Origin: Nematostella vectensis
Taxonomy: Eukaryota > Cnidaria > Anthozoa > Actiniaria > Edwardsiidae
Reading direction: 5' to 3'
Assembly (NCBI RefSeq): GCF_932526225.1
Contig: NC_064041.1
Location: 5,824,046-5,888,045, forward strand
DNA: 64,000 nucleotides
Made by a program: the position numbers and the translations under genes. The notes beneath the pieces are model-generated. The model worked only from the letters and a program-made list of their open reading frames with translations, did not search any database and was not told where the DNA came from. This document shows positions 60,601 through 64,000 of the stretch, one piece after another (the first letter of the stretch is position 1; each line of letters begins with the position of its first letter).

Positions 60601-61361
60601 GCGGAGCGTGATGCTAAAATATTTCCGACATACTGAATGCTCATTGGTTGAAACTTGTTGTCACCACACGTGATAATAAATATGATATCAACTCCGGTGG
60701 CAGTAAATAGATCGGTTTTATCATTTTGATATCACCTAGTATGACGCGAATGATTTCCCAACAAAATTGCCCTGCACTGTTTAATAGATGAGTCTTGTAC
60801 ATATTGATGGAGAATTACTCTCCAGCGCAGATTCTTGCTAAAAGCTTTCGTGTTTTGAGCGGCTCTCTGGATTACTGGTACAAAAATACTTCATGACATC
60901 CACCGAAGTACTAGCCTTTTCTAATGAATATGTCAAATGAAAGAACATTGGAAACCCGGGATTATGCATAAATTTGAAAATAGGTATAATAATGTAACTA
61001 AGCTATAACTAACGTAGATTACTATTTGTCTAATCTGCTACTACCTCTAGCAATATTCCGACCTTTTTTGGGGTATTCTGGAAAATCATAGATCATTCAA
61101 ATATACCAGTATCGACACTCTTTACGAAAGCCTTGTAAAGCAGAAAGGCTTCAGAAAGAAATTCTTCCATCTAGGAAATTTAGTGGCATTTTGGCTCAAG
61201 ATATTAAAGAAAAGTAAAATTAACCCTACGGTCAATCGGAATTGTCACCCAACTAAATGGACTACTGTACTATGAGAAACATTACCGTTGTCATAGTTGC
61301 CTTGGATTACGAGCACCAAGAGACATTGAAGCAGAGCCGAGAAGGCGATGGAAGACTTCAT
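57611..61361 (-). CDS. Secreted WSC-like + D8C domain protein, copy B
   Basis: Exons: 61286-61361 (signal peptide MKSSIAFSALLQCLLVLVIQ), 59993-60295, 59419-59678, 58399-58541 and a probable terminal exon 57611-57620, together 263 aa and in phase. Exon 2 is the WSC-like module (LGCYRNRHCALGGRPFP, YLWFGIEYWGECWSG). Exons 3-4 form the D8C domain (NLWYRFLGN, TTCVPPRHCDAILTGWMKDE, VRIQVRNCGGYYVYKLPEVP, RYCGNG). The domain order and exon phases match copy A, so the two are tandem paralogs, but the proteins are well diverged. Some D8C cysteines are lost: VFF replaces VCF, and DCYN replaces CC. The donor of exon 2 (59991-59992) and the tiny last exon are the weakest parts. Exon 4 and its donor are tandemly duplicated (58031-58496). 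Confidence 0.78.
58031..58496. repeat. ~233-bp tandem duplication spanning the exon-4 donor of gene B
   Basis: Units 58031-58263 and 58264-58496 are nearly identical (TTGGCCGGTCCTCAACC, poly-C, GTAATGGCGGCTGTGTTTAT, then exon sequence). Both encode NCGGYYVYKLPEVP and the following donor. Only the high-coordinate unit is joined to an acceptor (58542-58543). Confidence 0.9.
59040..59057. repeat. Poly-G tract
   Basis: A run of about 17 G follows a T run in gene B intron 3. Poly-C tracts at 58066 and 58299 and about 24 C at 58600 lie nearby. Confidence 0.85.
59325..59397. repeat. ~20-bp tandem repeat beside gene B exon 3
   Basis: Four units of GTGCGGTCTAATTAGATGAC, one truncated, begin about 20 bp inside the intron from the exon-3 donor. 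Confidence 0.9.
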
Positions 61362-63405
61362 CTCTGTCCACAAAAAAAAGCAGAGTAAAGAAACAAGATC
61401 CCTTTCCGTTGACCTACAAAACTTTGAGTCATCGAAAAATATAGTGATGCAAAAAATGATATATATATTTTCTAGTTGAGATTATTAATCATAATGCATA
61501 CGATTGCACGATTGCATTTGATAGTAAAGTCAGCTTATTATTTTTCTAGCTTATGGTACTGACTGCCAAAAAATATCGAGAACATAAGCAACGTAAGTTA
61601 ACAAAACAGAAAAAGGCAGAAACTGTGTAAAAATAAAAGCCTGTCGTTATGGGGCGCAGTTAATGTTTGCAGTGCAAGAAAGTAAAGAAAACATCACTAA
61701 CCTTTAAATTCCGGTTAAATTCCGGGCTGTCTCTCTCTCTCTGTTGCGTAAAAAGCTGTAGTCTGCAGGTTGTCATTCAGTACAAATGCACACAGCCACT
61801 TAAATCTTCACTTGATCCGTAAAAGGCACCAAGGCTATTAATAACATTCAAGTCATTTTAATGACATTTGAAAAAAGTTCAATCTATGTCAACTGCAATT
61901 TTACGAAAGCAAACAAGCCATAAAATTAGCGTCCGGTTTTCGTATCTTTTCTTCCTTTTTTTACCGACTATTTAATTAATTCACTTTTTGTCTATCTCTA
62001 TCTTTATAATAGTAATAAAAAAAATACAATTTTCAACCCAATGCCTGCAAGCTTTTACGAAAAGGTTATGGCTTTAGATGCACAAGTCCATGTTTTCATG
62101 TTTGCTCCCCCCAATAAAGTTATACTTTAATCATATGGTTATAGCTCAGATAAATCGTTGTCTACATTGCATTGGCTACAACCAGAGAAACAGAGCAAAG
62201 GTTGGAAGACCTTAACATTTACATTGCAAGTTATGTTTTAATGGACTCACTTAATTTGAACTATTATCATATCTATATTAAGAATTTAACCAAGCCATTC
62301 ATACGGTTTAATAATGCTTGGATAAAACGTTGAAATTGAATTGTAACCGGAGAATAAAGCGAGGGTAATATTTGGTTCAAAGTTTAATGAGGTAATTTCT
62401 TCGTCCGCATGATAAAAAAACAAAGTGATGCTCTTGCCCAATACTGCAGACCGTAGACAGGCCAGACTTGTCCCAATCATAAAGGAGGAAGAGGGATTGT
62501 TAAGGGATGGGGGAGATTGAGTGAGGAGTAGAAAGAGATACATGGAATGCTCTCGTTTTCATTTATCCGCAGGCGCACTTGTACAGGCGGTGGAAGGGTT
62601 GGGGAGCGGAGGAGAAGTGAAGGGGATAATGAGTGAGAAGGAGGAGAAGTTAGGAGGAGATTGCTATAGGCTATAGGCTATAATGCATGTAGCCCGTATG
62701 AACAACGTATGTATAAATAGGCTCTAGGCCATATCAACCCAGTCTATGAACACACTAAATGATTTCCATATCGAAGATAATCCTAAAGCAGTTTTGTTTG
62801 ACATTTTCGATGTTTTTTTCGTTGTAAATTCCAGCGTTGCATTGTGGAGCATCAATGACCGAGCCATTACACATTACGAACGTTTTCGAATTTTCTTTCT
62901 AACCTTGTTTGAAAAAATAAAATGCTAAGATCTACGTGCAAATAAAACGCTTCAAGATCTACGTGCATACGTGCATATGGTATATAAATTATATATATAT
63001 ATATATGGTATATAAATTCTTATTATAATTAACAATTTTTAACAAATTAATAACATTAGATTTACTATAGAGCTCATATCGGGATTAATTTGCACAAAAA
63101 GTATCATCATTTTGAAAAACACACTTGTACAAAAAAAATCCCAAATTGAAACGAGAAAACGATTATCACTCATGATTACGTATGATTACTTATTCATAAT
63201 CCCTCTATTGTCCTCTATACTACTCTTACTTACCCTGTATAACGTTTTGCACGACATGACTTTTTTAATCGCTTCATCGAATCCTTACAAAAGGTTTCAA
63301 CAAATGCATTTTATCTGCTTTGTCATTCCCTTTTAGCGTACCATCGGCACGCCACCATCCCTCTTAAGCCCCTCAACTAAAATAGTCTTGCAGCAAAGGT
63401 TATAC
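61362..63405. other. Spacer between secreted gene B and copy C exon
   Basis: AT-rich. I searched for the D8C exons that should follow copy C on the minus strand and did not see the TGWMKG-type or RYCG-type motifs. There is a short (TA)n tract at about 62990-63006. No other gene is visible. Confidence 0.5.
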
Positions 63406-63729
63406 CTGCGTCAGGCATTCTGTAGACGGCGATCTCGAGGTCCCCACCCACGTGATACTTTTTACACTCGGAGTCTTTCTCAGTTTTGCCGTAATCTGCG
63501 TAGGTGAGATGCGCCCGCGGTCCGCTCCAGCATTCTCCCCAAAACTGAACTCCAAAGTAAAGGAATCCATGTTTCTCTGTCTCCGCGGCGCAGTTCCGCA
63601 CGACGGCGTCAAACTCATCTTGGTTCCACTCTTTAAGGTACTCTTTTGTGCGGTAGCTTGCGAGAAATTGCGGCATTGGACGGTCGCCATAAGCTTTGTA
63701 ACAGCCTACAAACTCTGGCTTTTGAAGCC
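63406..63729 (-). CDS. WSC-like exon of a third secreted paralog, copy C (partial)
   Basis: A 324-bp exon with the same acceptor, donor, length and phase (1 to 1) as exon 2 of copy A. It differs at only about 10 to 12 bases, most of them near the donor end. It encodes the same GCYKA and FGVQFWGECWSG module, with ADYG for DDYG and YRMPDAG for YRLLGAG. The signal-peptide exon must lie beyond 64000. No D8C exon is visible downstream within the window, so copy C is either split by long introns, a WSC-only gene, or a partial duplication. Confidence 0.75.
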
Positions 63730-64000
63730 CTGTGCGAAAAAGAATAGTTCAATTTAGTCGGATAAAAATGATTGTATATGGTGCTGTATACTCCCTAGCT
63801 TTGCGCATGCGTGGGCAGGATATGGATCTGTGATGGAATCTCAGGAAGATAGATAAGTGCTCTACTAAATATTTTACTCTGGCTTATGTTTTGGTAAGTT
63901 ATTATACGGTAAAATACCAGGAGCAGCAATTTCGTATTTCAATGATATTGAAGGAAAAAAAAGTGAATTAGCAAATAAGTTTAAAACAAATCAGAAGACA
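63730..64000. other. Intron of copy C
   Basis: Identity with the copy A intron is exact for about 31 bp next to the exon. It then resumes in blocks (ACTCCCTAGCTTTGCGCAT at 63789; GTTTAAAACAAATCAGAAGA near the end) that match 55203-55403, showing that the duplication included intron sequence. Confidence 0.6.

Noticed and set aside
1-64000. Search for a bacterial-type defence system, CRISPR array or operon
   Set aside because: All supported genes are intron-containing animal genes. The tandem repeats lack the spacer structure of CRISPR and no prokaryotic gene clusters are present.

Overview
The window is eukaryotic, AT-rich animal DNA. Genes are split into many short exons with GT-AG introns, and the introns and spacers are full of small inverted-repeat transposons, minisatellites and poly-G/C tracts. 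Gene content fits an anthozoan cnidarian (sea-anemone-like): a TPR/CHAT protein of the TTC28 type, calumenin, alkylglycerol monooxygenase, and a cluster of secreted proteins that join a WSC-like GECWSG module to a uromodulin-type D8C domain. The species assignment is inference. All splice structures were read by eye from splice signals, phase and protein similarity.

Layout. 0.9-6.5 kb: 3' part of AGMO (+). 8.4-11.7 kb: a SET-domain protein with a signal peptide and eroded catalytic motifs (-). It is head-to-head with a large TPR/CHAT gene (+, 12.1-24.6 kb) across about 0.4 kb. 25.2-28.5 kb: calumenin (-), convergent with the TPR/CHAT gene. 28.5-32.3 kb: gene-poor spacer ending in a minisatellite and a hAT-like insertion at the stop codon of a DUF1771-Smr gene (-, 32.3-33.1 kb). 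That gene is head-to-head with an 11-exon class I/II aminotransferase (+, 33.6-44.0 kb). An intact antisense non-LTR retrotransposon (34.5-37.7 kb) sits in an aminotransferase intron. 45.3-51.4 kb: two-exon FAXC-like GST-fold gene (-), whose intron holds two 5'-truncated LINEs. 52.5-64 kb: tandem cluster of secreted WSC-like/D8C genes (-): copy A, copy B, and one near-identical WSC-like exon of copy C at the edge.

The genes do not form a pathway. The most striking shared property is structural. In at least five independent genes, local tandem duplications or minisatellites span or abut a splice site and so create extra copies of real 5' or 3' splice sites: AGMO, calumenin, aminotransferase (twice), and secreted genes A and B. 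Three proteins with recognisable enzyme folds also lack key catalytic residues: the SET protein, the CHAT domain, and the aminotransferase (PLP lysine replaced by Thr). No tRNA, rRNA, CRISPR or prokaryotic system was seen.
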